From Rhodospirillales bacterium (GTDB lineage: Bacteria > Pseudomonadota > Alphaproteobacteria > QKFK01 > SZUA-500): DNA of 45,262 nucleotides. The notes under the pieces were generated by a model. That model saw nothing but the letters and a program-made list of their open reading frames with translations, was not told the origin of the DNA and ran no database searches. The stretch covers positions 1 through 45,262 of the forward strand of contig QKFK01000194.1 in assembly GCA_003252195.1 (NCBI GenBank), read 5' to 3'. Within the stretch, counting starts at the first letter, position 1. Each line of letters opens with the position of its first letter. Positions 16,448 to 25,897 of this stretch are shown piece by piece. The position numbers and the translations under genes are program-made.

Positions 16448-16468
16448 AAAATAAAAGGTATATAAAAT

Positions 16469-17245
16469 ATGTCACTTACATTTACTATGCGCCAAATGGT
16501 AGAAGCCGGCGTACACTATGGTCACCACGCTCGTCGTTGGAATCCTAAAATGGGTCAATATTTGTACGGTAAAAAAGATAGCGTACACATTATCGATCTT
16601 CGTCAATCAGTTCCTATGTTTTATCAAGCTCTTAATGCTGTGCGTGATGTTGCAGCTCAAGGCGGTAAAGTTTTGTTCGTTGGAACTAAGCGTCAAGCTC
16701 AAGATCCGATTCGTGAAGCAGCAGAACGTTGCGGTCAATATTATGTAAACTACCGTTGGTTAGGTGGTATGCTTACTAACTGGAAGACTGTTTCTAAGTC
16801 AATCAAACATCTTAAAGATATTACAGAGATGTCAGATAAAAATGACTTTACTGGCTACACAAAGAAAGAAATTCTCAACCTTAAACGTGAGAAAATCAAA
16901 TTAGATCAAGCTATCGGTGGTATTCAAGATATGAATGGTCAACCAGACATTATCTTCATTATCGATACAACTAAAGAAAGCTTGGCAATTAAAGAAGCTA
17001 AAAAGCTTGGTGTTCCTGTTGTTGCTATTTGCGACAGTAACTCTGATCCTGATGAAATCGATTTCCCAGTTCCTGGTAATGACGATGCTATCAGAGCTAT
17101 CAAATTCTATTGTGATTATGTTTCAGGTGCTGTTCTTGACGGTATCAAAGCAGAAATGACAGCTGCTGGCGTTGACGTTGGTGCTGCTGAAGCTGCTCCA
17201 GAAACTGACGTAGATGTTGATGATGAAACATCAGAAGAAGCTTAA
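16469..17245 (+). CDS. rpsB: 30S ribosomal protein S2
   Basis: 258 residues. It has the S2 start FTMRQMVEAGVHYGHHARRWNPKM (about 4-27), the signature region YVNYRWLGGMLTNWKT (about 91-106), KEILNLKREK and DIIFIIDTTKE. The last ~25 residues are an acidic low-complexity tail common in alphaproteobacterial S2. It is the first gene of the translation/envelope cluster and is preceded by a long structured leader. The likely ribosome binding site AAAGG is weak and about a dozen bases from the ATG, which fits regulated initiation. Confidence 0.98.
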   Translation: MSLTFTMRQMVEAGVHYGHHARRWNPKMGQYLYGKKDSVHIIDLRQSVPMFYQALNAVRDVAAQGGKVLFVGTKRQAQDPIREAAERCGQYYVNYRWLGGMLTNWKTVSKSIKHLKDITEMSDKNDFTGYTKKEILNLKREKIKLDQAIGGIQDMNGQPDIIFIIDTTKESLAIKEAKKLGVPVVAICDSNSDPDEIDFPVPGNDDAIRAIKFYCDYVSGAVLDGIKAEMTAAGVDVGAAEAAPETDVDVDDETSEEA

Positions 17246-17284
17246 GACTTTTAGAAATTTAAGCGTAAGCATATGAAATAGGGT

Positions 17285-17312
17285 CGGCTTCTGATAAAAA
17301 TTTCGGAAGCCG
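17285..17312 (+). terminator. Hairpin in the rpsB-tsf gap (attenuator candidate)
   Basis: CGGCTTC (17285-17291) pairs with GAAGCCG (17306-17312) around 14 bases. Only a short mixed T tract follows, so partial rather than complete termination between rpsB and tsf is likely. Confidence 0.6.
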
Positions 17313-17358
17313 TCCGTTTATAAGTTTAACTAGCAAATCTCCCCGAAAGGACAAAAAA

Positions 17359-18285
17359 ATGGCAGAAATTACAGCCGCTATGGTTAAAGAATTGAGAGAA
17401 ACAACTGGCGCAGGTATGCTTGATTGTAAAAAAGCTCTCTCAGAAAGCAACGGTGTTATTGAAGATGCTGTTGATTGGCTCAGAAAAAAAGGTTTAGCCG
17501 CAGCTGCAAAAAAATCAGGTCGTATTGCTTCTGAAGGTTTGGTGGGTATGGTTGTTGGCGGCACTAAAGGTGCTGTTGTTGAAATCAACTCAGAGACAGA
17601 CTTCGTTTCAAGAAACGACACATTTCAAAATTTCGTAAATAATGTTGCTGATGTTGCTCTTAATGTTGAAGGCGATGTTGAAGAACTTAAAAGTGCTTCT
17701 TACCCTGGTGCAGATAAAAGTGTTTCAGAACAACTTACAGATATGATTGCAAAAATTGGTGAAAACATGAACATTCGCCGTTCAGCACAAGTTAAAGTTA
17801 ACAAAGGTGTTGTTGCTTCTTATATGCACAATGCTGTTACACCTAACCTTGGTAAAATTGCTGTTCTCGTTGGTTTAGAATCAGAAGCTCCTGCTGAAAA
17901 ATTGAACGAACTTGGTAAGCACATTGCTATGCATATTGCTGCTTCTAACCCACTTTTCTTGAATGTTGCTGATGTTGATACAGCTTCTTTAGATAGAGAA
18001 CGTGATGTTTTGGTTGCTCAAGCAAAAGCATCTGGCAAACCAGAAAACATTATTGAGAAAATGGTAGAAGGCCGTATTCGTAAATATTACGAAGAAGTTG
18101 TTCTTACAGAGCAAGCTTACATTCTTGATCCAGATAAAAAAGTTGGAAAAATCATTGAAGAAGCTAAAAAAGAACTCGGTTCAGAAGTTAAACTTAACTC
18201 ATACGTACGTATCGCTCTTGGCGAAGGCGTTGAGAAGAAAGAAGAAGACTTCGCAGCTGAAGTTGCAGCTCAAGTTAATAAATAA
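17359..18285 (+). CDS. tsf: Translation elongation factor Ts
   Basis: 308 residues, the nucleotide exchange factor for EF-Tu. The N-terminal UBA-like domain reads ITAAMVKELRETTGAGMLDCKKALSE (with the family's LR..TGAGMMDCK pattern) and is followed by VEINSETDFVSRN (about 75-87), the TDFV motif that contacts EF-Tu. The C-terminal dimerisation-type region ends near VRIALGEGVEKKEEDFAAEV. CCGAAAGGA upstream provides the ribosome binding site. It is co-transcribed with rpsB through an attenuator-like hairpin and closed by a strong terminator. Confidence 0.98.
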   Translation: MAEITAAMVKELRETTGAGMLDCKKALSESNGVIEDAVDWLRKKGLAAAAKKSGRIASEGLVGMVVGGTKGAVVEINSETDFVSRNDTFQNFVNNVADVALNVEGDVEELKSASYPGADKSVSEQLTDMIAKIGENMNIRRSAQVKVNKGVVASYMHNAVTPNLGKIAVLVGLESEAPAEKLNELGKHIAMHIAASNPLFLNVADVDTASLDRERDVLVAQAKASGKPENIIEKMVEGRIRKYYEEVVLTEQAYILDPDKKVGKIIEEAKKELGSEVKLNSYVRIALGEGVEKKEEDFAAEVAAQVNK

Positions 18286-18308
18286 TCTGCTTTATTAACA
18301 GATTTAAG

Positions 18309-18349
18309 ATAGCGACACAAAATTAGTTTGTTTGTGTCGCTATTTTTTT
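18309..18349 (+). terminator. Strong terminator after tsf
   Basis: ATAGCGACACAAA (18309-18321) pairs perfectly over 13 bases with TTTGTGTCGCTAT (18331-18343), followed by a T run. It separates rpsB-tsf from the pyrH operon. Confidence 0.95.
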
Positions 18350-18407
18350 GTATAAATGCATAGAATTGAAGCTTTTATATTTAAAACTGATCAGGAGATG
18401 ATGTGTA

Positions 18408-19124
18408 ATGTCTGAAACACCTAAGTATAAGAGAATATTGCTTAAATTGTCAGGCGAAGGCTTGATGGGCAATAAGGACTTTGGGATTGATCCAGATACT
18501 TTATCAAAAGTAGCAGATGATTTAGCTGAATTAACTAGCAAAGGGATAGAAGTTGCTGTTGTTGTTGGTGGTGGTAATATCTTTAGGGGTGTTTCTGGTT
18601 CTGCTCAAGGCATGAACCGTGTTAGCGCTGATTATATGGGTATGCTTGCTACAATGATGAACGGTTTGGCTCTTCAAGACGCGCTAGAAAAAAAGAATGT
18701 TCCTGCAAGAGTGATGTCTGGTTTAGCTGTTCCTACAGTTTGTGAGCCTTTTATGCAAAGAAAGGCTGTGCATCATTTAGCTAAGGGTAGAGTGGTTGTT
18801 TTTGTTGCTGGAACTGGTTGCCCATTCTTCACAACAGACACAGGTTCAGCCCTTCGTGCGGTTGAAATTGGTGCTGATGCGATGCTTAAAGCAACTCAAG
18901 TTGATGGCGTGTATTCTGCTGATCCTAAAAAAGATAAAAATGCAACTCGTTATGATAAGCTTTCTTATCAAGAAGTGATATCTAAAGACTTAAAGGTTAT
19001 GGATACTGCTGCAGTTGCTTTAGCTAAAGAAAATAAATTACCTGTTGTCGTCTTTTCTTTGCATGAAGAGAAATCTTTGGTTAATGTAGTGTTCGGCAAA
19101 GGTAAATTTACAGAAGTTATATAA
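18408..19124 (+). CDS. pyrH: Uridylate kinase (UMP kinase)
   Basis: 238 residues of the bacterial hexameric UMP kinase (amino acid kinase fold), which makes UDP from UMP. Motifs are RILLKLSGEGLMG (9-21), VAVVVGGGNIFRG (about 46-58), the Asp-rich DYMGMLATMMNGLALQDAL (about 75-93) and GTGCPFFTTDTGSALRAVEIGAD (about 135-157). AGGAG precedes the ATG. It is the first gene after the tsf terminator and probably the start of the long operon through lpxB. I could not identify a convincing promoter in the short gap. Confidence 0.98.
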   Translation: MSETPKYKRILLKLSGEGLMGNKDFGIDPDTLSKVADDLAELTSKGIEVAVVVGGGNIFRGVSGSAQGMNRVSADYMGMLATMMNGLALQDALEKKNVPARVMSGLAVPTVCEPFMQRKAVHHLAKGRVVVFVAGTGCPFFTTDTGSALRAVEIGADAMLKATQVDGVYSADPKKDKNATRYDKLSYQEVISKDLKVMDTAAVALAKENKLPVVVFSLHEEKSLVNVVFGKGKFTEVI

Positions 19125-19140
19125 GAAAGGGTTTATAAAA

Positions 19141-19704
19141 ATGGCTGGTTATCAGGACATTAAAAAAGATGTTCAATATAGAATGGATAAAGCTGTAGAG
19201 GTTTTGAAACAAGAATATTCTGGTCTTAGAGCTGGTAGAGCTCATACTGGTTTGTTAGATGGTATAACTGTTGAAGCTTACGGTTCTCCAGTTCCTCTTG
19301 CTCAAGTTGGCACAATCGGTATTCCTGACCCACGTACAATTTCTGTGCAAGTGTGGGATAGAAGCATGATTAAAGCAGTTGAAAAGGCAATCATGGAATC
19401 TTCACTTGGTTTGAACCCAATGTCAGAAGGTCAATTAATTAGAATCCCAGTTCCTCCTCTTAGCCAAGAGCGTCGTGAAGAATTGGCAAAAGTAGCTTCT
19501 AAATATGCTGAACAAGCTAAAATTGCAGTGCGTAATGTGCGTAGAGATGGAATGGATGCTGTTAAAAAATTACAGAAAGACGGCGAAATTTCAGAAGATG
19601 ATCAAAGAAAGCATGAAGGTGAAATTCAAAAGTTTACAGATGATGCTGTAAAGAAAATTGATGAAGCACTTGTTGCAAAAGAAAAAGACATTAAGCAGGT
19701 CTAA
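19141..19704 (+). CDS. frr: Ribosome recycling factor
   Basis: 187 residues, the usual RRF length. It includes LRAGRAHTGLLDGITVEAYGSPVPLAQV (about 29-56) and RIPVPPLSQERREELAK (about 101-117), followed by a helical C-terminus (RDGMDAVKKLQKDGEISEDD). With EF-G it splits post-termination ribosomes. It begins 16 bases after pyrH with AGAAAGG as ribosome binding site, in the conserved pyrH-frr-uppS order. Confidence 0.98.
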   Translation: MAGYQDIKKDVQYRMDKAVEVLKQEYSGLRAGRAHTGLLDGITVEAYGSPVPLAQVGTIGIPDPRTISVQVWDRSMIKAVEKAIMESSLGLNPMSEGQLIRIPVPPLSQERREELAKVASKYAEQAKIAVRNVRRDGMDAVKKLQKDGEISEDDQRKHEGEIQKFTDDAVKKIDEALVAKEKDIKQV

Positions 19705-19722
19705 AATCTTAGGAGCCAGCTT

Positions 19723-20451
19723 TTGAGTAAAACCGAACAAGAAACATCTGTCCAACCAAGGCATATCGCCTTGGTTATGGATGGAAATGGCAGGTGGGCG
19801 CAAAAAAGAAAATTGCCTCGTACTGCTGGACATAAGGAAGGTGTTAAAACTGTTGAACGGGTAACCGAAGCAGCTATAAAGCACAATATTCCTTATATTA
19901 CTTTGTTTGGTTTTTCATCAGAAAATTGGCAAAGACCAGAGGAAGAAGTTTCCGTATTGATGGGGCTTCTTAAATATTATCTAGAAAATGAGCTTTCTAA
20001 ACTAAATAAGAACGGAGTTAGAATCCGATTTGTTGGTGATTTAGAAAGATTGGGTGATGAACTTATTGCCCTTATCAATAAAGCCGAAGAATCTACTAAA
20101 GATAATGAAAAGCTAAATCTAACTATCGCTTTGAGCTATGGTTCTAGGCAAGAGATTATTAGTGCTTGTCAGAAAATTGCTCAAGATTATAAAGATAGTA
20201 AAATATCTTTGAGTGATATAGATGTTACTCGTTTTTCGTCTAGTCTTTATACTGAAGATATTCCAGACCCAGATTTGTTGATTAGAACTAGCGGAGAGCT
20301 TAGAATAAGCAATTTCTTGTTATGGCAATTAGCATATTCTGAGTTGTATTTTACCGATACCTTATGGCCAGATTTTAGTGAAGAAGATTTCCTTAAAGCT
20401 ATAAATGAATATAAAAATAGAGATAGAAGATACGGAAAAGTTAAGAAATAA
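19723..20451 (+). CDS. uppS: Undecaprenyl diphosphate synthase (cis-prenyltransferase)
   Basis: 242 residues from a TTG start at 19723, supported by AGGAG (19711-19715) seven bases upstream and by the lack of an ATG before the conserved core. The active-site loop HIALVMDGNGRWAQKR with catalytic Asp lies at about 13-28. FGFSSENWQRP (about 64-74) and DLLIRTSGELRISNFLLWQ (about 185-203) are also intact. It makes the C55 lipid carrier for peptidoglycan and lipopolysaccharide, and stands with the dxr isoprenoid gene and cdsA in one transcription unit. Confidence 0.97.
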   Translation: MSKTEQETSVQPRHIALVMDGNGRWAQKRKLPRTAGHKEGVKTVERVTEAAIKHNIPYITLFGFSSENWQRPEEEVSVLMGLLKYYLENELSKLNKNGVRIRFVGDLERLGDELIALINKAEESTKDNEKLNLTIALSYGSRQEIISACQKIAQDYKDSKISLSDIDVTRFSSSLYTEDIPDPDLLIRTSGELRISNFLLWQLAYSELYFTDTLWPDFSEEDFLKAINEYKNRDRRYGKVKK

Positions 20452-20471
20452 AAAGAAAGGTTGTTACCAGT

Positions 20472-21266
20472 ATGAAAAATAGATTTTTGTCATCATGCAT
20501 TATGATTCCATTGCCTTTGCTTGCGGCTTTTTATGGGCATCCATACTGGCAGATAACTGCAATTCTAATTGCCTGTGTGATGGCTTGGGAGTGGGAAAGA
20601 ATTGTTACTGGTAAAACAGATATTTTTTCAACGGCAATAGTTCTATGTGCTGCTTTTACATCATTTTTTATACATGAATACGGTAGAATTTTGCTGGGTG
20701 TTCCTGTGGTTGCAGTGTTTTCTTTATTCGTTTACCTTAAGGCAAAACAAAAAGAGATTAAAAACCCTAAAATTTTAACTATTGGTGTGCCTTATGTTGT
20801 AATTGGTGTGGAATCTATGATTCTTATACAAGAAGCTTTCGGCCCATCAATGATTTATTGGTTGTTTGCTATAGTTTGGGGAATGGATATTGGTGGTTAT
20901 ATCTTTGGTTGCTCAATAGGTGGTCCAAAGCTAGCCCCAAAACTTAGCCCTAAAAAAACATGGGCAGGTTTAATAGGTGGTATGTTTAGCGCTTCTTTGT
21001 TAAGTATTTTGTTCTTTTTTGCAACCAGTAAAACAGCCCTAGACGCTAAATACATTATCTATGTTATAATTTTTAGCTCAATTATGGCTTTTGTTTCTCA
21101 GATTGGTGATTTGTTTGAATCTGGAATTAAAAGAAAATTTGAGGTTAAAGACTCAAGTGATTTAATCCCTGGTCATGGTGGTGTGCTTGATAGAGTTGAT
21201 GGTTTGATTTTTGCAGCTCCTGCATTTTTGATATCATTAAAATTATTTATAAAATACCTATTCTAA
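20472..21266 (+). CDS. cdsA: Phosphatidate cytidylyltransferase (CDP-diglyceride synthase)
   Basis: 264 residues with seven or eight membrane helices. It carries LSPKKTWAGLIGG (about 157-169) and the CDP-diglyceride synthetase signature KRKFEVKDSSDLIPGHGGVL followed by DRVDG (about 220-245), including the metal-binding Asp residues. It makes CDP-diacylglycerol from phosphatidate and CTP for phospholipid synthesis. It lies about 20 bases after uppS, with AGAAAGG upstream. Confidence 0.97.
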   Translation: MKNRFLSSCIMIPLPLLAAFYGHPYWQITAILIACVMAWEWERIVTGKTDIFSTAIVLCAAFTSFFIHEYGRILLGVPVVAVFSLFVYLKAKQKEIKNPKILTIGVPYVVIGVESMILIQEAFGPSMIYWLFAIVWGMDIGGYIFGCSIGGPKLAPKLSPKKTWAGLIGGMFSASLLSILFFFATSKTALDAKYIIYVIIFSSIMAFVSQIGDLFESGIKRKFEVKDSSDLIPGHGGVLDRVDGLIFAAPAFLISLKLFIKYLF

Positions 21267-21278
21267 AAGGTTGGGATT

Positions 21279-22433
21279 ATGTCTTTAAGCAAAACGGTAA
21301 CTATATTTGGTTCAACAGGTTCTATTGGTAAAAGTACAGTAGATATTCTTGAGCGCAATCCAGAGTTATATAAAGTTAAAGCTCTAACCGCAAATGCGAA
21401 TGTGGAGTTGCTGGCTGAACAAGCAAAAAAGCTGAATGTAGAGCTTGCTGTTACTGCGGATGAAACAAAATATGATGAATTAAAACAGCTTTTGTCTGGA
21501 ACAAATATAAGTGTTGCAGCAGGGCGTAAGGCGGTTATTGAAGCTGCGGAGCTTGACGCTGATTGGACTATGTCTTCAATTGTTGGTGCCGCTGGTTTAG
21601 AGCCAACTATGGCCGCAATTAAAAAAGGCAAAACCGTTGCTCTTGCAAATAAAGAAACTCTTGTTTGTGCAGGTAGTCTAGTTATGCAAGCAGTTAAAGA
21701 TTGTAAGGCAACTTTAATACCAGTTGATTCAGAGCACAGCGCTATTTTTCAAGTGTTTGATTTTGAGCAAATAGATCAAATTGATAGAATTTTGCTAACA
21801 GCATCGGGTGGTCCATTCAGAGAAAAAGATATTTCTTTTATGGAAAAAGCAACACCAGAGCAAGCTGTGGCTCACCCTAATTGGAGCATGGGGGCTAAAA
21901 TTTCTGTTGATTCAGCTTCTATGATGAATAAGGGTTTAGAGCTAATTGAGGCCTATCACCTCTTTGGTTTGCCTCAAGAGCAAATAGAGATAGTTGTACA
22001 TCCTCAATCAGTTATTCATAGTGCTGTAGCATATAAAGATGGCTCAGTTTTAGCTCAGCTAGGTTCTCCAGATATGAGAACACCAATTGCATATGCTTTA
22101 GGTTGGCCAAAAAGGATAGAGGCTCCATCACCAAAGCTAGATTTAATTAAGTTTGGTTCGTTAACGTTTATTGCACCAGATGAGGTTAAATTTCCTGCAT
22201 TAAGACTTGCAAGAGAAGCATTAAAAGAAGGTGGTGTTATGACGGCAATTATGAATGCAGCGAATGAGGTGGCTGTTGATAATTTCCTTAAAAAACGCAT
22301 TGCTTTTACAGATATTGCAAAAGTAGTTGAAAAAGTGATGAATAAATCACAAAATCATACGGCTGGAACTATAGAAGAAATTATAAATATTGATGCGCAG
22401 GCTCGTAAGTCTGCTAATGATATAATAGCTTAA
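21279..22433 (+). CDS. dxr: 1-deoxy-D-xylulose 5-phosphate reductoisomerase
   Basis: 384 residues. The NADPH-binding GSTGSIGKSTVDILE is at about 11-25, LANKETLVCAG near 122-132, and PVDSEHSAIFQVF (about 148-160) and SMMNKGLELIEAYHLF (about 212-227) carry the metal and substrate residues. It is the committed step of the MEP isoprenoid pathway and supplies precursors to UppS, encoded two genes upstream. It starts 12 bases after cdsA with AAGG upstream. Confidence 0.98.
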   Translation: MSLSKTVTIFGSTGSIGKSTVDILERNPELYKVKALTANANVELLAEQAKKLNVELAVTADETKYDELKQLLSGTNISVAAGRKAVIEAAELDADWTMSSIVGAAGLEPTMAAIKKGKTVALANKETLVCAGSLVMQAVKDCKATLIPVDSEHSAIFQVFDFEQIDQIDRILLTASGGPFREKDISFMEKATPEQAVAHPNWSMGAKISVDSASMMNKGLELIEAYHLFGLPQEQIEIVVHPQSVIHSAVAYKDGSVLAQLGSPDMRTPIAYALGWPKRIEAPSPKLDLIKFGSLTFIAPDEVKFPALRLAREALKEGGVMTAIMNAANEVAVDNFLKKRIAFTDIAKVVEKVMNKSQNHTAGTIEEIINIDAQARKSANDIIA

Positions 22434-22447
22434 TAAAGAGGAAGTTT

Positions 22448-23581
22448 ATGGATTATTTGGTGTCGACAGTTAGTTATATTTTCCCATTTTTGATTGTTTT
22501 GGGAATAGTGGTGTTTATCCATGAGTTTGGGCATTATATTGTTGCCAAAATGTGTAAAGTTAAGGTGGAAGAGTTCTCTATCGGTTTTGGTAAAGAAATT
22601 TGGGGCTTTAACGATAAATCTGGTACAAGATGGAAAATATCACTTATTCCACTTGGTGGATTTGTTAAAATGTATGGCGATGCTAACGAAGCATCTGCAA
22701 AACCAGATGAGAAAGTTGAAGAATTATCTGATGAAGAGAAAAAGTTTACCTTCCATTACCAACCTAAATATAAAAAAATTCCAATTATATTTGCAGGACC
22801 TTTAGCTAATTATATTTTTTCTGTTCTAGTTATTTGGGGCATTTTTGCCTTTGTTGGCAAGATAGTTATTCCTCCTGTAGTTGGTGATGTTATTGCTAAT
22901 ACTGCAGCATCTGAAGCTGGTATGCAAAAGGGAGATAGAATCCTTTCAATTAATGGTAAGAATATTGAAAGCTTTATCGATATCCAAAGAATAGTTTCTT
23001 CTGCATATGAAGGAAATGTTGAGCTCCAAGTTAAACGCGGTGAAAGCCTAGTTGATTTGTCTGTCAAACCTCGCGTGGTAGAAGAAAAAGATAAATACGG
23101 TAACGTTTCTCGCAAAGTTTTGTTGGGGGTTATCTCTGTTCAGAAGACAGATGTGTTAGCTACAAATCTTGGTGCTAAAGAGGCTTTTACAAGCGCGGTT
23201 AAAGAGGTGTATGATACTACCGAAAACACTCTTTTGGCGGTGTGGCAGATGATAAAAGGCGTGCGTTCAGCTGATGAGCTGGGAGGTCCAATCCGCATTG
23301 CAGAAGTTTCTGGTGAAATTGCGAATAGTGAGGGTGGATCTATAGACTTTTTATTCTTTATTGCAATTTTATCGGTTAATCTTGGTTTGATTAATTTGTT
23401 GCCAATACCTTTGCTTGATGGTGGACAGATTGTGTTTTATACTATCGAGGCAATTATAAGAAAGCCAATTGGCGATAAGGCTCAAGATATATTCGCAAGA
23501 ATTGGTTATGCTTTTATTATTACTTTAATGGTGTTTGCTACTTGGAATGATATTACCCGCCTATTTAGAAGGTGGTTTTAA
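22448..23581 (+). CDS. rseP: Site-2 intramembrane metalloprotease RseP
   Basis: 377 residues. The zinc-protease motif VVFIHEFGHYIVAK (about 22-35, HExxH) lies in the first membrane segment. A single PDZ-like domain (about 150-230, SEAGMQKGDRILSINGK) follows. The second active-site element NLLPIPLLDGGQ (about 315-326) precedes the last helix. It cleaves anti-sigma factors and remnant signal peptides in the inner membrane. It lies directly upstream of bamA, as is usual in alphaproteobacteria, 14 bases after dxr. Confidence 0.97.
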   Translation: MDYLVSTVSYIFPFLIVLGIVVFIHEFGHYIVAKMCKVKVEEFSIGFGKEIWGFNDKSGTRWKISLIPLGGFVKMYGDANEASAKPDEKVEELSDEEKKFTFHYQPKYKKIPIIFAGPLANYIFSVLVIWGIFAFVGKIVIPPVVGDVIANTAASEAGMQKGDRILSINGKNIESFIDIQRIVSSAYEGNVELQVKRGESLVDLSVKPRVVEEKDKYGNVSRKVLLGVISVQKTDVLATNLGAKEAFTSAVKEVYDTTENTLLAVWQMIKGVRSADELGGPIRIAEVSGEIANSEGGSIDFLFFIAILSVNLGLINLLPIPLLDGGQIVFYTIEAIIRKPIGDKAQDIFARIGYAFIITLMVFATWNDITRLFRRWF

Positions 23582-23605
23582 CTCTAACTTTGGTTTTATT
23601 AAACA

Positions 23606-25876
23606 ATGAAAAAAAATATTTTACTCACATTATTTCTAGCTGTATTTGCTGTGGCAAATGCTTCAAACGCATTATCAGCAGAGAAGATTAATAAAATCAT
23701 TGTTGATGGGAACCAAAGAATTGAGACTGATACAATTCTTTCTTATATGTATGTTAATGCTGGTGATGATTTTAATGCAGAAACAAGTGACCGTTCATTA
23801 AAAAGATTATTTGAAACGGGCTTTTTTACAGATGTTTATTTTGAAAAATCTCAAGATAATTTGATTGTACATGTGCTTGAGAACCCAATTATTAACCGTC
23901 GTTTCTTTGAGGGTAATAACCGCGTTGAAGATAAAATTCTAGAGGGCGAAGTTATATTAAAGCCTCGTGCTATTTATACTCGTAGCAAAGTTCAAGAAGA
24001 CGTTAGCCGAATTATAGATATATATAAGCAGATGGGGCGTTTCTCAGTTAAGGTTGAGCCTAAGGTTATTCAAAGACCTCAAAATCGTGTTGATATTATT
24101 TATGAAATAGATGAGGGGGAAACTACCTATATTCGTAAAATCAACTTTATTGGAAATAAGCATTTCTCACCTTCTGATTTAAAAGATATTTTGATGAGTA
24201 AAGAAGAAAGATGGTATCACTTCCTTTCTTCTAACGAGACATATGATGCTCAGCGCCTTGATTATGACAAAGAAATGCTAAGACGTTTTTATTTGAAAAA
24301 TGGCTATGCTGACTTTGAGGTTAAATCAGCTATTGCAGAAATCACACCAGAAAAAGATGCTTTCTTTATTACTATAAGCATTAATGAGGGTGAAAAATAT
24401 AAATTTGCTAAAGCTAGTGTGGTTCCTCAGATTGAAGATTTAAAAAACACAGACTTTTCATCTTATATAACCTTTGCAGAAGGTGATACTTATAATGCAG
24501 ATAAGGTTGAAAGTTCTATTCAGAAAATTACAGATTACATTGGAACATTAGGTTATGCCTTTGTTGATGTTTATCCTGATGTAGATAAAGACGAGCAAAA
24601 ACGCACAATAGCTATTACTTTTAAGATAAAGGAAAGTGAAAAAGTTTATGTTAATCGCATAAACATTAATGGTAATGTGCGCACTATGGACAAAGTTGTA
24701 CGCCGTGAGATGAGAATATCTGAAGGTGATGCTTTTAATGCCGCAAAGATTCGTAAAAGTCGTCAAGATGTTCAAGATTTAGGCTTCTTTGAAAAGGTAG
24801 ATATTAAACCACAAAGAGTGGTTGGTGAACCTGATAAAACGGACGTTAATGTTGAGCTAGAAGAAAAATCTACGGGAAGCTTGTCAATTGGTGCTGGTTG
24901 GTCTACTCAAGATGGAGCATTGTTGCAATCATCTATACAAGAACGTAACTTGTTAGGTAAGGGACAAACGCTTACATTAAGCGGAACTTTAGCTACTAAA
25001 AAGAGTGACTTTGATATTGGTTTTGTTGAACCATATTTCTTAGATAGAAAAGTAAAAGCTGGGGCTAATTTGTTTGTAACTTCACGCGATTGGCAAGATG
25101 AAAGCTCATATGATTTAGATTCAAAAGGTTTTTCTGTGCATGGTACGTGGGACTATGGTGAAGAGCTTTCTCACAAACTAAGCTATACATTAAAGCAAGA
25201 TAAAATCTCTAACGTAGATGATGATGCTTCTACTTATATTAAAGAACAAGAAGGAGAAAGTGTTCTTTCTTCTATTGGAAATGACTTCTCATACGATAAG
25301 AGAAACAGCAAGCTTAATCCAAGTGAAGGTTATTTGCTTACATTGGGTGTCGATTTAGCTGGCTTTGGTGGTGATGCAAAATTTGTTAGAACCGATGTTC
25401 ATGGAACAAAATATTACCCCGTAGCCGATGATACAGTGTTAAAACTTCATGCTGGTGGTGGATATATTGTCGGTATTGGTGATGATGTTGGTATCGCGTA
25501 TCGTTATAACTTGGGTGGTAATTCACTTAGAGGCTTTGAGAAGAGTGGTATATCTCCTCGTGATAACACAACTCAAGACTCAATTGGTGGTAACTGGATT
25601 TTATACGGTGGAAGTGAGTTGACATTCCCCATCGGCTTCCCTGATGAATTGGGTGTGAGTTCTAAGTTGTTTGTTGATGTAGGTATGATTGGTGAGCCAG
25701 ATAATATGGATGCAACTAAGGTTGAATCTTCTACAAAACCAAGATTATCTATTGGTACAGGTTTGTTGTGGAAGTCTCCAATGGGACCAATTAATATTGA
25801 TGTAGCCTTCCCAATTATTAAAGAAGACTTTGATAAAGACGAAGTTCTTAGTGTGAACTTTGGTACAAAATTCTAG
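23606..25876 (+). CDS. bamA: Outer membrane protein assembly factor BamA
   Basis: 756 residues. A signal peptide (MKKNILLTLFLAVFAVANASNALS) is followed by five POTRA repeats (about 27-420, starting INKIIVDGNQRIETDTI) and a 16-strand Omp85 barrel. The barrel carries the conserved YRYNLGGNSLRGFE segment (about 632-645), a variant of the VRGF/Y lid motif with LRGF, and an aromatic C-terminal VNFGTKF beta-signal. It is the essential insertase for outer membrane beta-barrels such as the FadL-type porin at the window start. It is 24 bases after rseP and precedes the periplasmic chaperone gene. Confidence 0.97.
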   Translation: MKKNILLTLFLAVFAVANASNALSAEKINKIIVDGNQRIETDTILSYMYVNAGDDFNAETSDRSLKRLFETGFFTDVYFEKSQDNLIVHVLENPIINRRFFEGNNRVEDKILEGEVILKPRAIYTRSKVQEDVSRIIDIYKQMGRFSVKVEPKVIQRPQNRVDIIYEIDEGETTYIRKINFIGNKHFSPSDLKDILMSKEERWYHFLSSNETYDAQRLDYDKEMLRRFYLKNGYADFEVKSAIAEITPEKDAFFITISINEGEKYKFAKASVVPQIEDLKNTDFSSYITFAEGDTYNADKVESSIQKITDYIGTLGYAFVDVYPDVDKDEQKRTIAITFKIKESEKVYVNRININGNVRTMDKVVRREMRISEGDAFNAAKIRKSRQDVQDLGFFEKVDIKPQRVVGEPDKTDVNVELEEKSTGSLSIGAGWSTQDGALLQSSIQERNLLGKGQTLTLSGTLATKKSDFDIGFVEPYFLDRKVKAGANLFVTSRDWQDESSYDLDSKGFSVHGTWDYGEELSHKLSYTLKQDKISNVDDDASTYIKEQEGESVLSSIGNDFSYDKRNSKLNPSEGYLLTLGVDLAGFGGDAKFVRTDVHGTKYYPVADDTVLKLHAGGGYIVGIGDDVGIAYRYNLGGNSLRGFEKSGISPRDNTTQDSIGGNWILYGGSELTFPIGFPDELGVSSKLFVDVGMIGEPDNMDATKVESSTKPRLSIGTGLLWKSPMGPINIDVAFPIIKEDFDKDEVLSVNFGTKF

Positions 25877-25897
25877 TTTGTTTAGGAGTTTTATATA

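Noticed and set aside
18350..18400. Promoter for pyrH directly after the tsf terminator
   Set aside because: TATATT-like boxes are present, but no -35 element lies at a suitable distance; not enough to call.
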